NCBI GenBank assembly: GCA_027946555.1
Contig: JAPEVC010000186.1
Coordinates: 1-64,000, forward strand
Source: Gnomoniopsis sp. IMI 355080
Taxonomy: Eukaryota > Ascomycota > Sordariomycetes > Diaporthales > Gnomoniaceae
Direction of reading: 5' to 3'
DNA length: 64,000 nucleotides
In this document: one piece after another, positions 11,530 through 23,682 of the stretch
Numbering within the stretch: position 1 is the first letter of the stretch
How the letters are laid out: every line of letters begins with the position of its first letter
The notes under the pieces: model-generated
Told to the model about the DNA's origin: nothing
Databases searched by the model: none
Seen by the model: the letters and a program-made list of their open reading frames with translations, nothing else
Translations under genes and position numbers: made by a program

Positions 11530-13137
11530 TTCGAGGCTGGATCTGGTTTGTGCTTAAAATTTTACTTGCCTACATTGGGTGCATTAGAAAAGAAGGTTCA
11601 AGACAGGACATCAAATGGAGTTCAGGACTTTCCACATAATTATCGTCATGCTCCGTGAGGCTCTAGGTATCCCAGCAAGTTCAGCGTCTGCGTTTTCCTG
11701 GTCACAGATACCCGTCCACAGATCAGCCCAAGGACTAGGATTCGGACTGCACATGTGCTCGCCCGGGTGTCTGTAGTTGGGAGGGGGGTTTCTTGACATC
11801 CCACGCGCACGGAGTGTCCTGCACTTGACAGACAGCATCGAGTAAATCATATGATAATGGCAATAGCGCCGTATGGCGCCCCGAATTTGACAGCACCATC
11901 TCGTTTTGATTCAGATAAGAAGGAATGGCATGCCTTATCAATAGGAAAAAGTCACTCCGTAGGTGATTATTTTTAGCAGGAATCGCGCTAGATCATCTCG
12001 CTCTCTCACTATTCTTCACATGTTCTTGTGGAATTATGCTCATCGCGAGTATGTTCAAATAAACAAAAGTTAAGGGTGAACAAATCCCTTGATATGGTCA
12101 TATGCAATCTTCAATATGAGCAAATTTCCTCAAGACTACAAGCTTCTTGCCGACAGACAAAAGCCAATGCACGCTTTCCGTTCACAGCTGGCCGCTGCAG
12201 CTCAAGATGCACTTCGATGACGGCCTCATCGAGGTCTTGAACGTTGAGCACTATGTAATCCATGCCGAACATAGGAAGGACCCTTAATAGGATAAGTGGT
12301 AAGATTGATTGAGCAACCAAGGCGTTTCAAAGATGACTTCAGGCTGACGATCATTTCATGTCCTTTTTCCAGGTTGCTTTTCTGAGCCAGAGATCAAAAA
12401 ACCCTCAAGGTGAAGAATTCAAAGTGCATCGGCGGAAAGTCTGCCCCGTTACAATGATCACACCAACCGGGAAGAAAGTTGGTATTCGAAATAATATAAT
12501 ATAAGATATGCAGCACTTATTCCAGCACTTCGACGGTTGCGAAATGAGAAGCTACAACGTTGAGTTCATCCGACCACGACAGCACCATATCAAAGCTTGG
12601 ACCATTTTGTGGCCCGTTCACAGACTAGACGGCCCCGTTCCTGGCGAATAAGATGAAGTAGCGTGCAGATAGTGGGCAGCAACGGCCAGGGGAAGACGCG
12701 GTTGCCGAAATGGGCTGATCGTATCAACAAATGGCAGAAGGCGTTGTACAGCGCGGACCCCTGCGCGCCGCCTCTGGCCCAAGAAATATCCCCCCCGCTA
12801 CAGGGGAAGCCCAGGTCTGTCAGTTGGGAAGAAAAAGACGGGGAGTGGGGCCCAAAGAGAACGAGCTGACCGTGCTGTGTGTACTGCTTTGCCAAAAGCA
12901 GGGCTCGAGGAAAGAACCCAACCCGCCGACCCAACCCTACTCATAACCTTGCGATCGACTTTCAGATTGCAGACTTGTGGCAGAGACACAGCACATCCCA
13001 ACTCCCAACTTCATCCCTCCACGTCGCCAGCCCGACTCCGTGTCACTTCCTTTGCTGCCGACCCTTCGCCCTCCTTTTCTGTCGATTTACTGTCTCCGCT
13101 GCAGTCATTTTTTTGTCGCTGAGTCCACGTCGCAAAC
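11530..13137. other. Intergenic region and alpha-tubulin promoter
   Basis: A 1.6 kb gene-free stretch. The first part (about 11.5-12.6 kb) is AT-richer with no coding signal. The last 200 bp before the tubulin ATG is strongly C/T-rich, a common feature of highly expressed fungal housekeeping promoters and leaders. Short overlapping frames near 12.6-13.1 kb look like composition artefacts. Confidence 0.5.
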
Positions 13138-15066
13138 ATGCGTGAGATTATCAGCATCAACGGTACGCCTTTTTGCATTCCCTCACGCGTCTTTACTCGT
13201 CTCCTTTTGGGGGCGCTGTCTCGTCCTTAGCCCTCACCGCAACCTGACCCCTGCGCAACGGCCTCCTCCGCCGCAAACTCCTTCCCATACACCTTGCTGT
13301 CGTCGTGGTTAGTCGAACACCAAGCTAATCATCATGTGTCTATGCAGTCGGCCAGGCTGGTTGCCAGATCGCCAACTCGTGCTGGGAGGTAAGTTTGCCG
13401 CAGAGTCAATGCGCGTCGTCGGGGTGTCCCGCCATCCCGTCAACACATCAACAAACCACCCCTCCGTGTCATTACACGTGAACCCAACCTCATATTAGCT
13501 CCAACTGACCACGATTCCCTTTTTTTCTCTCTAGCTGTACTGCCTTGAGCACGGCATCCAGGTATGTTTCCAACCACTCCAAAACGGCTGCGCTGGCCAT
13601 TACTAATGCGTACTATCTTCACAGCCCGATGGCTTCCTCACCGACGAGCGCAAGGCCGCCGACCCTGACCATGGCTTCAGCACCTTCTTCTCCGAGACCG
13701 GTACGAGAGATTCTTTATACATTCACTTGCTGCGACGAGTACCATCTGACGCGTTTGACCACTTGCAGGCCAGGGCAAGTACGTCCCACGAACCATCTAC
13801 TGCGATCTCGAGCCCAATGTGATCGACGAGGTCCGGACCGGCCCCTACCGAAGCTTGTTCCACCCTGAGCACATGATCAGTGGCAAGGAGGATGCCTCCA
13901 ACAACTACGCCCGTGGTCACTACACTGTCGGAAAGGAGCTTATCGATGGCGTCCTCGACAAGATCCGCCGCGTCGCCGACAGCTGCGCTGGTCTCCAGGG
14001 TTTCCTGGTTTTCCACTCCTTCGGTGGTGGTACCGGCTCTGGCTTCGGTGCTCTGCTCATGGAGCGCCTCTCAGTCGACTACGGCAAGAAGAGCAAGCTC
14101 GAGTTCTGCGTCTACCCCGCCCCCCAGACCGCCACCTCCGTCGTCGAGCCTTACAACTCCATTCTGACCACCCACACCACCCTGGAGCACGCCGACTGCT
14201 CCTTCATGGTCGACAACGAGGCCATCTACGACATCTGCCGTCGCAACCTCGGCCTCGAGCGCCCCAACTACATTAACCTCAACCGTCTGATCGCTCAGGG
14301 TATGTGTTACTACGTGTGGTGTTCTAAATGGTGGTAGTTTTTGCTGACAAGGTTGTAGTTGTGTCTTCGATCACCGCGTCTTTGCGTTTCGATGGATCCC
14401 TCAACGTCGACCTGAACGAGTTCCAGACCAACTTGGTCCCATACCCGCGTATCCACTTCCCTCTGGTCGCCTACGCACCCGTTATCTCTGCTGCCAAGGC
14501 TGCTCACGAGTCCAACTCCGTCCAGGAGATGACCATGTCTTGCTTCGAGCCCTACAACCAGATGGTCAAGTGCGACCCCAGAAATGGAAAGTACATGGCT
14601 ACCTGTCTGCTGTACCGTGGTGATGTCGTCCCCAAGGATGCGCACGGTGCTGTTGCCAACCTCAAGACCAAGAGCACCATTCAGTTCGTCGATTGGTGCC
14701 CGACTGGCTTCAAGCTGGGTATCTGCTTCCAGCCTCCTGAGATGGTGCCCAACGGCGACCTGGCCAAGGTCAACCGTGCTGTGTAAGTGAACCTGAACTG
14801 CGCTCCGCAAATTCAAATGAGCTGACAAAGATTATAGTTGCATGCTCTCCAATACCACTGCCATCGCCGAGGCCTGGTCCGCTCTCTCCCAGAAGTTCGA
14901 CCTCATGTACTCCAAGCGTGCTTTCGTCCACTGGTATGTTGGTGAGGGTATGGAGGAAGGTGAGTTCTCCGAGGCCCGGGAAGATCTGGCGGCTCTTGAG
15001 CGCGACTACGAGGAGGTTGCTGCCGATTCTATGGGAGAGGATGCCGATGTCGATGTTGAGTACTAA
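13138..15066 (+). CDS. tubA: Alpha-tubulin
   Basis: Alpha subunit of the alpha/beta-tubulin dimer of microtubules. Seven exons: 13138-13162, 13348-13388, 13535-13561, 13625-13700, 13769-14299, 14359-14782 and 14838-15066, giving 450 aa, the normal length. All introns are GT-AG and the very small 5' exons (25, 41, 27 nt) are typical of fungal tubulin genes. The protein starts MREIISINVGQAGCQIANS and contains the tubulin signature GGGTGSG and the GTPase-contact loop region SVVEPYNSILTTHTTLEHAD. It ends in an acidic tail with a C-terminal Tyr (DVDVEY). The form SFGGGTGSG with an alpha-type N-terminus excludes beta- and gamma-tubulin. Filamentous ascomycetes often have two alpha-tubulin genes; which one this is cannot be told here. 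Confidence 0.98.
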
Positions 15067-16545
15067 GCTGCCGTGTATCGGTGATGCTGTTGCGGTCATC
15101 TCGAGGTCCATACCCCTTTGACTTTGTCTTCCTCGTGTCAAGCACCATGGGCTCTTCTCTGGAATAAAGCCCCGGTGCAGATCATGATAAACAAGAGATG
15201 GCGATCCCTTTCATTAGTGTTAGAGATGGATGGAGGCGGAGATTACCCAACTTTTAATCAAAATACTCGAGATTGTATGGAGCCGAGGATTACAGACCAT
15301 GTGACCCAGCCGGGTCAGTCCCGCAGTGCCTTGACGTGACCTGTAACAGTGACAATGTGGTGTTTTATGTCGGATGTCAGGGAGACCGAGAGCAAGAGAT
15401 GAGTGTGGCCTTACTGAATCCAGGCCGCTTAAGGAACTCACCCGGTACGGAACTGTACGCCATTTCGACTAGCAGGTCAACGGCCGGCCCGAAGCACGAG
15501 GGTGGAGCTCGGGCCGTGATAGGATTCGGGGGCCCGAGTCCCGGAAGCTTGTATGCCCCGGCGCCGAAGAACAGCTAGGTACGATCGGAGACATAATCGC
15601 ATAAAGAGACGTAATCTGGCGTTTGATTGGTGTTGGAGCTATGGCTAGACAGGCTGACAGTATTTTGACGACTGCTAGGGGGCTTGCCTTACTTTCAAAT
15701 GCAAGCCGGATCAAGACAACATCAAGGGTCACTTAGTCATTACGTGTGGGCCTGTCTTTGGTTCCGTAAACCACCTAGGTAGGTGATTCCTATCTTTGTT
15801 GGATCCTCGGTGCATATTGCGGGCACGAGAGTAAAAAGAACCAAAGACTGAGTAAAGATAATGATTGTATGTGGGCAGACACACTTCCAAGACCACTTCA
15901 CTGCCTCATTCACTATACATGTGCGTCAACCTTCCCACCCCAAGACCGGCCTCTCCTCAATGCCCCTTTTGTCTTGAAGTGACCTACCTCATTCAGCGGT
16001 TTTCAATTCTATAGCTTAATCTTGTCCCATACTACCGGTACTTCGAAGCCATGGTCCATCCGGCAGCTCCATATGCATGACATGGTCAATGTATTATATG
16101 CCATATTGTTTTACGAATGAGCATAGACTAACATAATTCATTCACAATGAGTCGGTGTGCTGCGTATGATTGGAACGAGAAAGGGGCATCTGAGGTCTGA
16201 GAAGCTATTCTGACGCGCTATGATCTTATCAGGTGATTGAGATTTGGCAGAACGTCCACCTTCGAGCGAGCTAGGAAAAAGACTACGACCTTGTGACGTT
16301 GAAATACTTGGACTTCGGAAGCCCAGTAGCTAGCCGAACATAGGATGATCTCCATAGTCTTCATGCGTCAGGAATACAGGTCCTGCCGTATAATCCCCAA
16401 CCCTATGTGCGGGGATTCAACCTTCGAAGTCGTCTCAACTTTTCCACGACCAACTTCTATTATGTCTGAGCAGCTGTCGACATGAGCAGGTAAATAAGCT
16501 CTGATAGCACTCAAAGCTGGTTACTCTTGCCTTTGTTCTGTGAAG
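15067..16545. other. Intergenic region, no gene supported
   Basis: A 1.5 kb gap between the tubulin stop and the GH39 start. It contains a palindromic CCTAGGTA core followed by a second AGGT (15773-15784). The last part is AT-rich and would hold the GH39 promoter. No coding feature is supported. Confidence 0.5.
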
Positions 16546-18610
16546 ATGAAGGTCTTCAAACTGTATCCTCTGTTGCTCCCAGCTTATTGTGTCCTAGGCA
16601 TGGATGTTGCTATTTCAGTGGACATCTCGCAGTCCCTTGGCCCATGGATTCCAATCAATCAATATTTCGGGTGTGATGAGCCGAACTACGCGTATTACCC
16701 TCGCGGGCAAGCTCTTATCAATGAACTTGGGCCCATTGGTAACCGGCAGACGTACTTTCGCACTCACAACCTCTTGACCACGGGCGACAGCACGAGAGGA
16801 CTGGTTGGTGTTCCAGGTCTAAAATTTGGTAGCACAAACGCATATACCGAAGACAGTGCCGGTCAGCCAATATACAACTTCACCATTATAGATAAGATAT
16901 TCGACGCATACCTGGCTGGAAACGTCAAGCCATACCTGCAGATTGGCTTCATGCCGTTGGCTCTCGCATCAAATCCCGAGCCATATTTCTTTGACTTTGA
17001 TCCTGCGGCTGGCCCAGACAGCATTTATACTGGCTGGACCCACACCCCTACCAGCTTCGACAAATGGGAGCAGCTTGTGTATGAGTGGGCTATCCATACA
17101 GTGGACCGGTACGGGGTTGACGAGGTGAACTCTTGGTACTGGGAAGTATGGAACGAGCCTAATATTGCGTGTAGGTGTGCCACCCGAAAACTGAACACTT
17201 GCTTATGGCATCTCCTGACTTGATAAAAAGATTGGAATGGCACAAAGACTCAGTTCTACATGCTTCACGACCGAGCCATCAATGCGGTTCTCCGCGCAAT
17301 ACCGACAGCAAGGGTCGGTGGCTGCGAGGTTGCCGGAGGCGCTTCAGGCTCCTATCTTGGAGATTTCCTGACGCATAGCTTGAATGGAACCAATTTTGCA
17401 ACAGGCGAAACAGGGACAAAGCTCGACTTCATCTCCTTTCACGCAAAGGGCGCACCTATCTACATCAACTCGACCGACACTACCACTGGTGGGTTGATTC
17501 GGATGAATATCTCGACACAGCTTCAGCAGATCGACGAGGCTTTTCAAACCATTGCATCATATCCGGAATATAAGTCTACACCTATTGTCATGTACGTACC
17601 GTCCACTGCTTTTACTTTAAATTGCGAAGATCATCTAAGCTCGCATGTCAAGTTCGACCAGTATCTTTGGGGCGTATCTGGGCCCATTGCAATTGGATTG
17701 CGCCTAAAATACTGCGAAATTGTTTATTGACAAAAGCCACAGAGGTGAATTTGATCCAGACGGTTGTGCTGCGTGCACGTCCGCTGCGTATGGATATCGA
17801 AACGGGCTCCTCTATCCGGCTTATACCGCGGCCTCGTTCCTGCGGGCCATGACTTTGGCAACGACGAGGGGAGTCAACCTGACTGGAGCCTTGACTTGGG
17901 CTTTCGAGTATGAGCAGACGGCGCTGCTACCAAACGAGACCACATACTTTGACGGATTCAGGGTCCTGAACACACAGGGTATTGACAAGCCTGTACTCAA
18001 CGTTCACCGCATGATGGGCATGATCGATGGCGAGATGGTTCAGACCAACAGCTCGGGCCAGACACCTATGGATGTCGTGCTTCGAACAGGTATTATCGGT
18101 AATACTTCAGATGTGGGTGCCATGGCGAGCTTTAATCGCACCTCGAACACTCTCTACGTTTTTGTATGGCACTACCACGACGACGATCTCGAATTACCTG
18201 ACGCCAACGTCAGTCTCGCCATCCGCGGAGTTCCGGCTACTTTCTCGACGCTTCCTGGTAGTATCAACTTCACACATTACCGGATTGATAATGATCATAG
18301 CAACTCGTACGCCCGGTGGCAAGCCATGGGCACCCCACAGAATCTGTCGGCGCAGCAGTATTCAGATCTCGTGCAAAAAGGGAAGTTGGAGACTTTGTCG
18401 GTGGCCCAGCAAGGGCCGAGCATTGCCAATGACGGATCATGGAATTTAAGTTTCACGCTGCCCATCCGAGCCACATCCCTGCTCGTTTTCAAGCCTGTGC
18501 AAGCAGAAAAGCAGTCAGCTGTCACAGGAATAGGTATTATACACCCAAAAGCGTTGAGTTGGACCCTCGTGGTGATTTCCATGGCGACGTTCATCCACGC
18601 AATAATCTGA
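16546..18610 (+). CDS. Secreted GH39 family glycosidase (beta-xylosidase-like)
   Basis: Retaining glycoside hydrolase, likely acting outside the cell on plant or microbial polysaccharides. Exons 16546-17170, 17231-17591 and 17743-18610 give about 617 aa. ATG 16546 starts a hydrophobic signal peptide (MKVFKLYPLLLPAYCVLG). The acid/base Glu is E204 in VWNEPNIAYWNG, completed across intron 1. The nucleophile is E331 in IGEFDPDGC, created by splicing intron 2. These clan A motifs and the AYGYRNGLLY region match fungal GH39-like enzymes. Several N-x-S/T glycosylation sites are visible. The C-terminus ends in a hydrophobic run (ALSWTLVVISMATFIHAII), which may be a GPI-attachment signal, so the enzyme could be wall- or membrane-anchored. 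It is followed 671 bp downstream by a PL4 lyase in the same direction. Substrate within GH39 is uncertain. Confidence 0.85.
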
Positions 18611-19281
18611 TGATAGACTGTGCGCCGAATTTTCCAGTATAGATAGCTATTTTGTGCAAAAATATTTCACAGCTTATGCAAACATCGGGCTCGGAAATCA
18701 TAGCTCCAACATACCGGGATTTCTCCCATGCGGCCATGTCAGACCGCCCGCATATAAGTCCCGAGGTCATGCTGCGGGAAGTTCCACTCTTCTCCTCGGG
18801 AATCTATCTGCAAGACAGGGCCTAATCTGCCATACTAACCCTATAGGGCAAACACGGTAGGTCTGTTCCTGGCAGGGACAGTGGTATTCCCGCCACTTAC
18901 ATCTCTGCTGCGAACTATATCAAAGAACCTTATGGTGTCTGTCAAATCCTATCAAGGCTTGGCAGCGGACCTAGGTGTCATTTTGGTCCACATGATTGCT
19001 TACATCGACAAATGCAGTCATAGTTCATGGACAATATTTGTATTATTCCGCCCGGCAGAGTGTCTGGGGGAGGAAGCTGGGGCATTAAGGTACCCCTCGT
19101 GATAATGACATACGAACGGGTTGCAAAGATGGGACAGTTTTAACTTTTCGCGGAGATGTGTGCTGGTCTTCGACTTAAGAAAATTGGATATGAAAAGACG
19201 GACGTGCCCGATAGACGGGAAAGGGTGAGGTGTAGCCTTTGAAAGTTAACTTCAAGGCTCACAGTATCCGCCCGCCTCAGT
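18611..19281. other. Intergenic region between GH39 and PL4 genes
   Basis: A 671-bp spacer holding the GH39 3' end and the PL4 promoter. An imperfect ACCTAGGTG core occurs at 18969-18977. No gene is seen. Confidence 0.5.
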
Positions 19282-21624
19282 ATGATTTGGCAATTGCTGT
19301 TTCTCCTTCTCGCCCGTGTGGCATTCGCTGCCTGGGGCTACACCGAGACCAGTGACAGCTATATTATCGACACTGGCAAGGGACTAGTTGTGACGGTTAG
19401 CAGCGAGAACGGCGACATTACCTCCATGCTGTACAACGGCGTCGAGTACAATGGTTACGACGGAAAGAACACCCAGGTCGAGTCTGGACTGGGTGCGAGT
19501 GATGTTTCTATAACCCAATACTCGGACCCTTACGTTATCAAGGTGCGCTGATTTCTCATTTCACCCTTCCATGATTCTCGCACTGGGACCTCAAAACTCA
19601 CCTCATTGCGATAGGTCACTGTTGTGTATGGCACACTGAAGCACTACCTGCTTTTCCGCTATGGCAACAACAATGTCTACATCTTCACCAACAAGGCAGA
19701 CGACACTGTTGAAGTTCTTCGCTATATCGTCCGCTTTCCATCTGATATCTTTCCTCACACCACTGCGGACTCGGATTACGAAGCATCCAACACGGTGGTT
19801 ATTGAAGCTCAAGACATAAATGAGGATACAAGTGACGGATATACCTTTTCCAAGCATTACTCTGGTTACGAGTACGGTCGGTAAGTTGCTCCAGGCATTG
19901 AGAGCATTTCGTATTATTTCCACTTGTGCACTGGCTGATACTGCTCTGTTCTATTTAGGACTATTGACTGTGAGTGAATCGCCTTTTCGAAGGCAATCAA
20001 TCTTGCACTCCTTCAGAATTGAGAGAAGAGACTGACATTTCGCTTTTCCCATAGACGACTACGTAGGAAAGACGAATGGTGACGTTGGAATGTGGATTAT
20101 CCGCTCAAATCACGAGAAAGCTTCCGCTGGTCCCTTTTTCCGTTCACTCCTCCGCCGTGGTAGTGATGGTGGAGAAGACCTCTATGAGATTTACTATTAT
20201 AGCATGGGCAACACAGACGTGGAGCGCTTTGGTCTTCAAGGCCCGACTGTCCTAGCCTTCACGGACGGCGGCGTCCCATCTAGTGCTCTATACGCTCGCA
20301 ACGCAGACTGGAGCTGGTTTGACGACCTCGGGGTGAGCTTTTTTTTCATCATTCCTGAGGATAGCTCTTTTAAAGCTGCTAATGCCGGTTGTACGTCCAG
20401 ATCGACGGCTGGATCCCCTCCAGCGAGCGAGGATATGCGTTGGGTGTCGGAATATCCAACACCAAATCCGGCTACACATACGTCGTGGGCTTCTCTAACG
20501 ACGATGCTCAATATTGGGGGACAGCAGATTCTTCCAACAGCTACGCTTGGTCGATATACAATGTTCTCCCTGGTACTTACACTCTCACTGTCTACAAGGA
20601 GGAGCTCGAGGTGTACACAGGCAGTATCACCATCACCGCGGGCGCGGGAACTGCAGTACATACGATCACCGCCGTTGATCCTGAAGATGATACTGCGATT
20701 TGGAGAATTGGTGATTGGGATGGTACACCTGCTGGCTTCTTGAACTTTGGCGACACGCCTATGAAACCAACATACATGCATCCGGTAAGTACAGCCCGCT
20801 AAGCCCTGCTCCTCGATACCAAGCCTTGAAACTGTGCAAACGTTGGAGAGTAGCGGTCCCAAAGAATAGTGTGTGGTGGGACATGCTTGTCATATACCGG
20901 TTTTGGTTCATTGTCTCTGATTGGGCAACCTCCTGCACGAACCAGGACAAGAGGCCCTGGGTTGCTCATCCTCGAGAAGTCTACAGTCTTTCAGGGCCGC
21001 TTAAGTCTACGAAATTGCCCTGGCACTCGGAACACCTCAAGAGATCGAGTGTTCCAAGCCATCTACACGAATTGGTTACTGACAGGAGTATTTTCGCAGT
21101 CCGACACCCGTCTCTCCAGTTGGGATCCATCCAACTTCATCGTAGGCACCTCTTCAGCGAGCAGTTTTCCTGGTTGTAAGTCCATTAAGCTCACACAGCC
21201 TTCTAATTAACAAGCAATCACGCGCCTTTAGATCACCTCTGCTAACACCCTGGCTTCAGACATGTGGGTTGACATAAACAATAACCACATCGTCTACTTC
21301 AAGCTCACCGCAGATCAACTCGCGCTGGACCACACAATTCGGATCGGTCTCACGGAGGCCTATATCAACGGGAGGCCGATGATCAGCGTCAACTCCTGGA
21401 CCTCAAGTGTTACTGCCAGCACTGGCCAAGCTTCGACAAGAAGTCTCACCGTGGGCACATACAGAGGAAACAATGTGATGCTTTCGTGGGATGTGCCGTC
21501 CAGTGCTTTCACGCAGGATGCAGATACTTGGCAGGTCTTGACTATTACTGTGATCAGTGGATCTACTGGTTCTGAATATCTATCTGCGGGAATCAGTATC
21601 GACTGTGTGGATATGTTGGCCTAG
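19282..21624 (+). CDS. Secreted PL4 rhamnogalacturonan lyase-like protein
   Basis: PL4 enzymes cleave the rhamnogalacturonan I backbone of pectin by beta-elimination. Seven exons (19282-19542, 19615-19880, 19959-19969, 20055-20332, 20401-20784, 21100-21175, 21260-21624) give 546 aa, the usual fungal length. Exon 3 is only 11 nt; it joins EYG to RTIDYDY in frame. Residues 1-17 are a signal peptide, then the N-terminal catalytic fold, a middle fibronectin III-like part (GTYTLTVYKEELEVYTG) and a C-terminal beta-sandwich CBM-like part. The Lys equivalent to the catalytic Lys of Aspergillus enzymes appears as K167 (TFSKHYS). The position where I expect the catalytic His (SGHTQTE-like motif) reads MGNTDVE, so N232 replaces it. 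Activity is therefore uncertain. Intron 5 is unusually long (315 nt). Confidence 0.85.
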
Positions 21625-22140
21625 GTATTTCCCACGATGACATTCTTGGGTACCCAGATAGGTAGGGGTCAAGAGAATGGGCAATTTGCCTGCAGCCAGC
21701 CAATCAAGCGTACCTCTTACAATTTTGACAACGAGATCTCTCAAATTTCCCTATGCCTCGTGTGATAATCGAAGTCAGAATTCCTGATCTCCGAAACACT
21801 CACAAGAAGGCGCAGGCCGGGCGCGGTTTCTAAAAACCCTCGGTCTCCACACATTCCCGCAGCTTTTCCCAACGATGGCATCTTCGTTGTGACTCTAAAT
21901 GCTGCGCCTTGTTGTTTTCCCTTTTTCTTGCAGAATAACGGATGATCTCATCGTCACTACGATCTGACCCTTCACTTGTCTACAGCGGTACCAGAATGCT
22001 CCTTTCATTTGCTTGTGAGGAAAAGCCCAGCAAATTCAGCTTTGAATTTCATCAAGGTTTGGAAACAATTTGTCCAATCACTTGTTCGCCATCTTATACC
22101 CCAGAATCCATATTGCCTTCATTTTCTTCTTTCCATTCCC
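21625..22140. other. Intergenic region between convergent genes
   Basis: A 516-bp spacer between the PL4 stop and the stop of the SET-domain gene on the other strand. It must contain both 3' ends. No gene or clear terminator signal is seen. Confidence 0.5.
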
Positions 22141-23682
22141 TCATTCTTCCTCAGCCCCATTCTGCCAGTCTGGCACCAGAGTCTCTATGACTGTCTCAAG
22201 CACCTTTTGAACCTGCGCGCGATACAGCAAAGCTACAGCCTGGTTTTGGGTCTGTGGTACTACCTCCGTGACGATCTCATTGCCTTCTTTGTCTACGCTA
22301 ACGCCGGGTGCTGTCGACAAGAGCCTGTCATAGTCCATCCCCAATTTGCTCAACAATAGCTGCTTGACCTTCTCGATCACCTGTTGGACCGTTTCTGGAA
22401 GCGAGGCAGAAGCGGAGAGGATTCGCTGCAGACATTCATGTTCTTGTGCGACCTGTCCAGCCACTGGACTATTTTCTAGAATCTCAGCCATGAAGGAAGG
22501 CTTGCTCTCCTCCCCAATTACCATCAGACACAGATCCCACACCAACGAGTCCTCTATGTGGGCGAATTCGGGCCTGATGTCCCATCGCGCGTCTTTCGCG
22601 ACCGTCTGACGAGATGACCCAACGAAAGAGCTTGGATCATTCATCGGCCTCAATGACACCAGGAAATCCTGTGGTATTTCTGTTGAACCAGCCCCTGCCC
22701 TAGGGAGTTGCTGCGTACCTGACTGAGGCAGGAGGCCGGCCCTCTTTCGCATGTGCACATAGTCATTGTGCAGCTCGTCTGTCTCGGGAAGAAAAAAACC
22801 GTACGAGAGAAGAAGCTCGCTATTTGTCTTTTTGCCGTAGCTATTGAAGATCTGATCGCCGGGCTTGTATGTGTCTAGGGTCTGGAACCGGCATACCTTG
22901 GCGTCGGCGCTCTCGTGGTCTACTAGCCACCGCACCTCTGCCTTCATCGAGTGATTGATGATGTCGAAAACAGGAAGGAGAACCGAGAAGTCATCGATCG
23001 CCAGACCCGCTGGCAGGACGCTGTCCTGGATGGCTTTGGGTAGCACAAGCGAAGGGCGAAAGCTTCGGCTGGCAAAGATGCTGTATGCCCAGTTATGCAG
23101 GAGCCGTGTGTAGTCCTGCCAGTTCTCAAAGTTGGCTTCCTTCAGAGCCTTGCGAGCCAACTTGAACTCTTCTTTCAGTTGGGCGCGAATTGTGTCCGCC
23201 GCTATCCCAGTATTGGTTCCCTCCAAGAATTCGGCGTCTTCTTCAGGCCAGAAAGGTGGTGATGCCCATGAGGAGGTGACGTCGGGCTGTGGCAGGGTGG
23301 CGATGTAGGGGTACCAGAAGGACGCCTTTCCTAGGAGGTATTGTTGCATGAGGTAGAAACGACCGATGATGTGTGGTGCAGCCTTCATTAGCTCAGGAGG
23401 AAATTGAGGAGAGTTTTTTGAGGTATGATCTGGCGGTGTTGTTGTAGACAGCGGCTGTCCTGTAAGGGCGTTCAGATAGGAAAGACTAATTTCCAGTGGA
23501 CAGGCGAGAACCTCATCGGAGGGTTTGAGCGTTGTCTCTTCAGGGCCCGACAGAGACTTGACGCGCATGGAAAAGCCCGTGACATCATCTTTGTAAATCT
23601 CGAGCGCTGGGTGAAGCGACGCTCCGTGGAGTGTTGCCCAGGACACGAGAGCTGAGAAGCGTTCCTCGTCCGCCGGCCTCAT
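22141..23682 (-). CDS. SET-domain lysine methyltransferase (RKM1/SETD3-like)
   Basis: Predicted S-adenosylmethionine-dependent protein lysine methyltransferase of the Rubisco LSMT-like class, which in fungi modifies ribosomal proteins and other non-histone targets. Single exon, 513 aa, with ATG at 23682. The N-terminal SET part begins near LHGASLHPALEIY. A long helical insert (iSET) occupies about residues 120-230. The SET core motif is DIINHS, followed by the Tyr-bearing motif NSYGKKTNSELLLSYGF; NHS and the Y in SYG are the cofactor and catalytic signatures. The C-terminal 200 residues are helical, like a LSMT substrate-binding domain. There is no targeting signal, so cytosol or nucleus is likely. 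The substrate cannot be told from sequence. Confidence 0.88.
   Translation of the reverse strand: MRPADEERFSALVSWATLHGASLHPALEIYKDDVTGFSMRVKSLSGPEETTLKPSDEVLACPLEISLSYLNALTGQPLSTTTPPDHTSKNSPQFPPELMKAAPHIIGRFYLMQQYLLGKASFWYPYIATLPQPDVTSSWASPPFWPEEDAEFLEGTNTGIAADTIRAQLKEEFKLARKALKEANFENWQDYTRLLHNWAYSIFASRSFRPSLVLPKAIQDSVLPAGLAIDDFSVLLPVFDIINHSMKAEVRWLVDHESADAKVCRFQTLDTYKPGDQIFNSYGKKTNSELLLSYGFFLPETDELHNDYVHMRKRAGLLPQSGTQQLPRAGAGSTEIPQDFLVSLRPMNDPSSFVGSSRQTVAKDARWDIRPEFAHIEDSLVWDLCLMVIGEESKPSFMAEILENSPVAGQVAQEHECLQRILSASASLPETVQQVIEKVKQLLLSKLGMDYDRLLSTAPGVSVDKEGNEIVTEVVPQTQNQAVALLYRAQVQKVLETVIETLVPDWQNGAEEE

Noticed and set aside
12590..13145. Several overlapping frames before alpha-tubulin
   Set aside because: They arise from the C/T-rich promoter and leader; none has domain or splice support.
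20785..21099. Possible extra exon inside the 315-nt PL4 intron
   Set aside because: The open plus-strand stretch there does not match the PL4 family at this position, and direct joining of HP to SDTRLSSW gives the expected family sequence.
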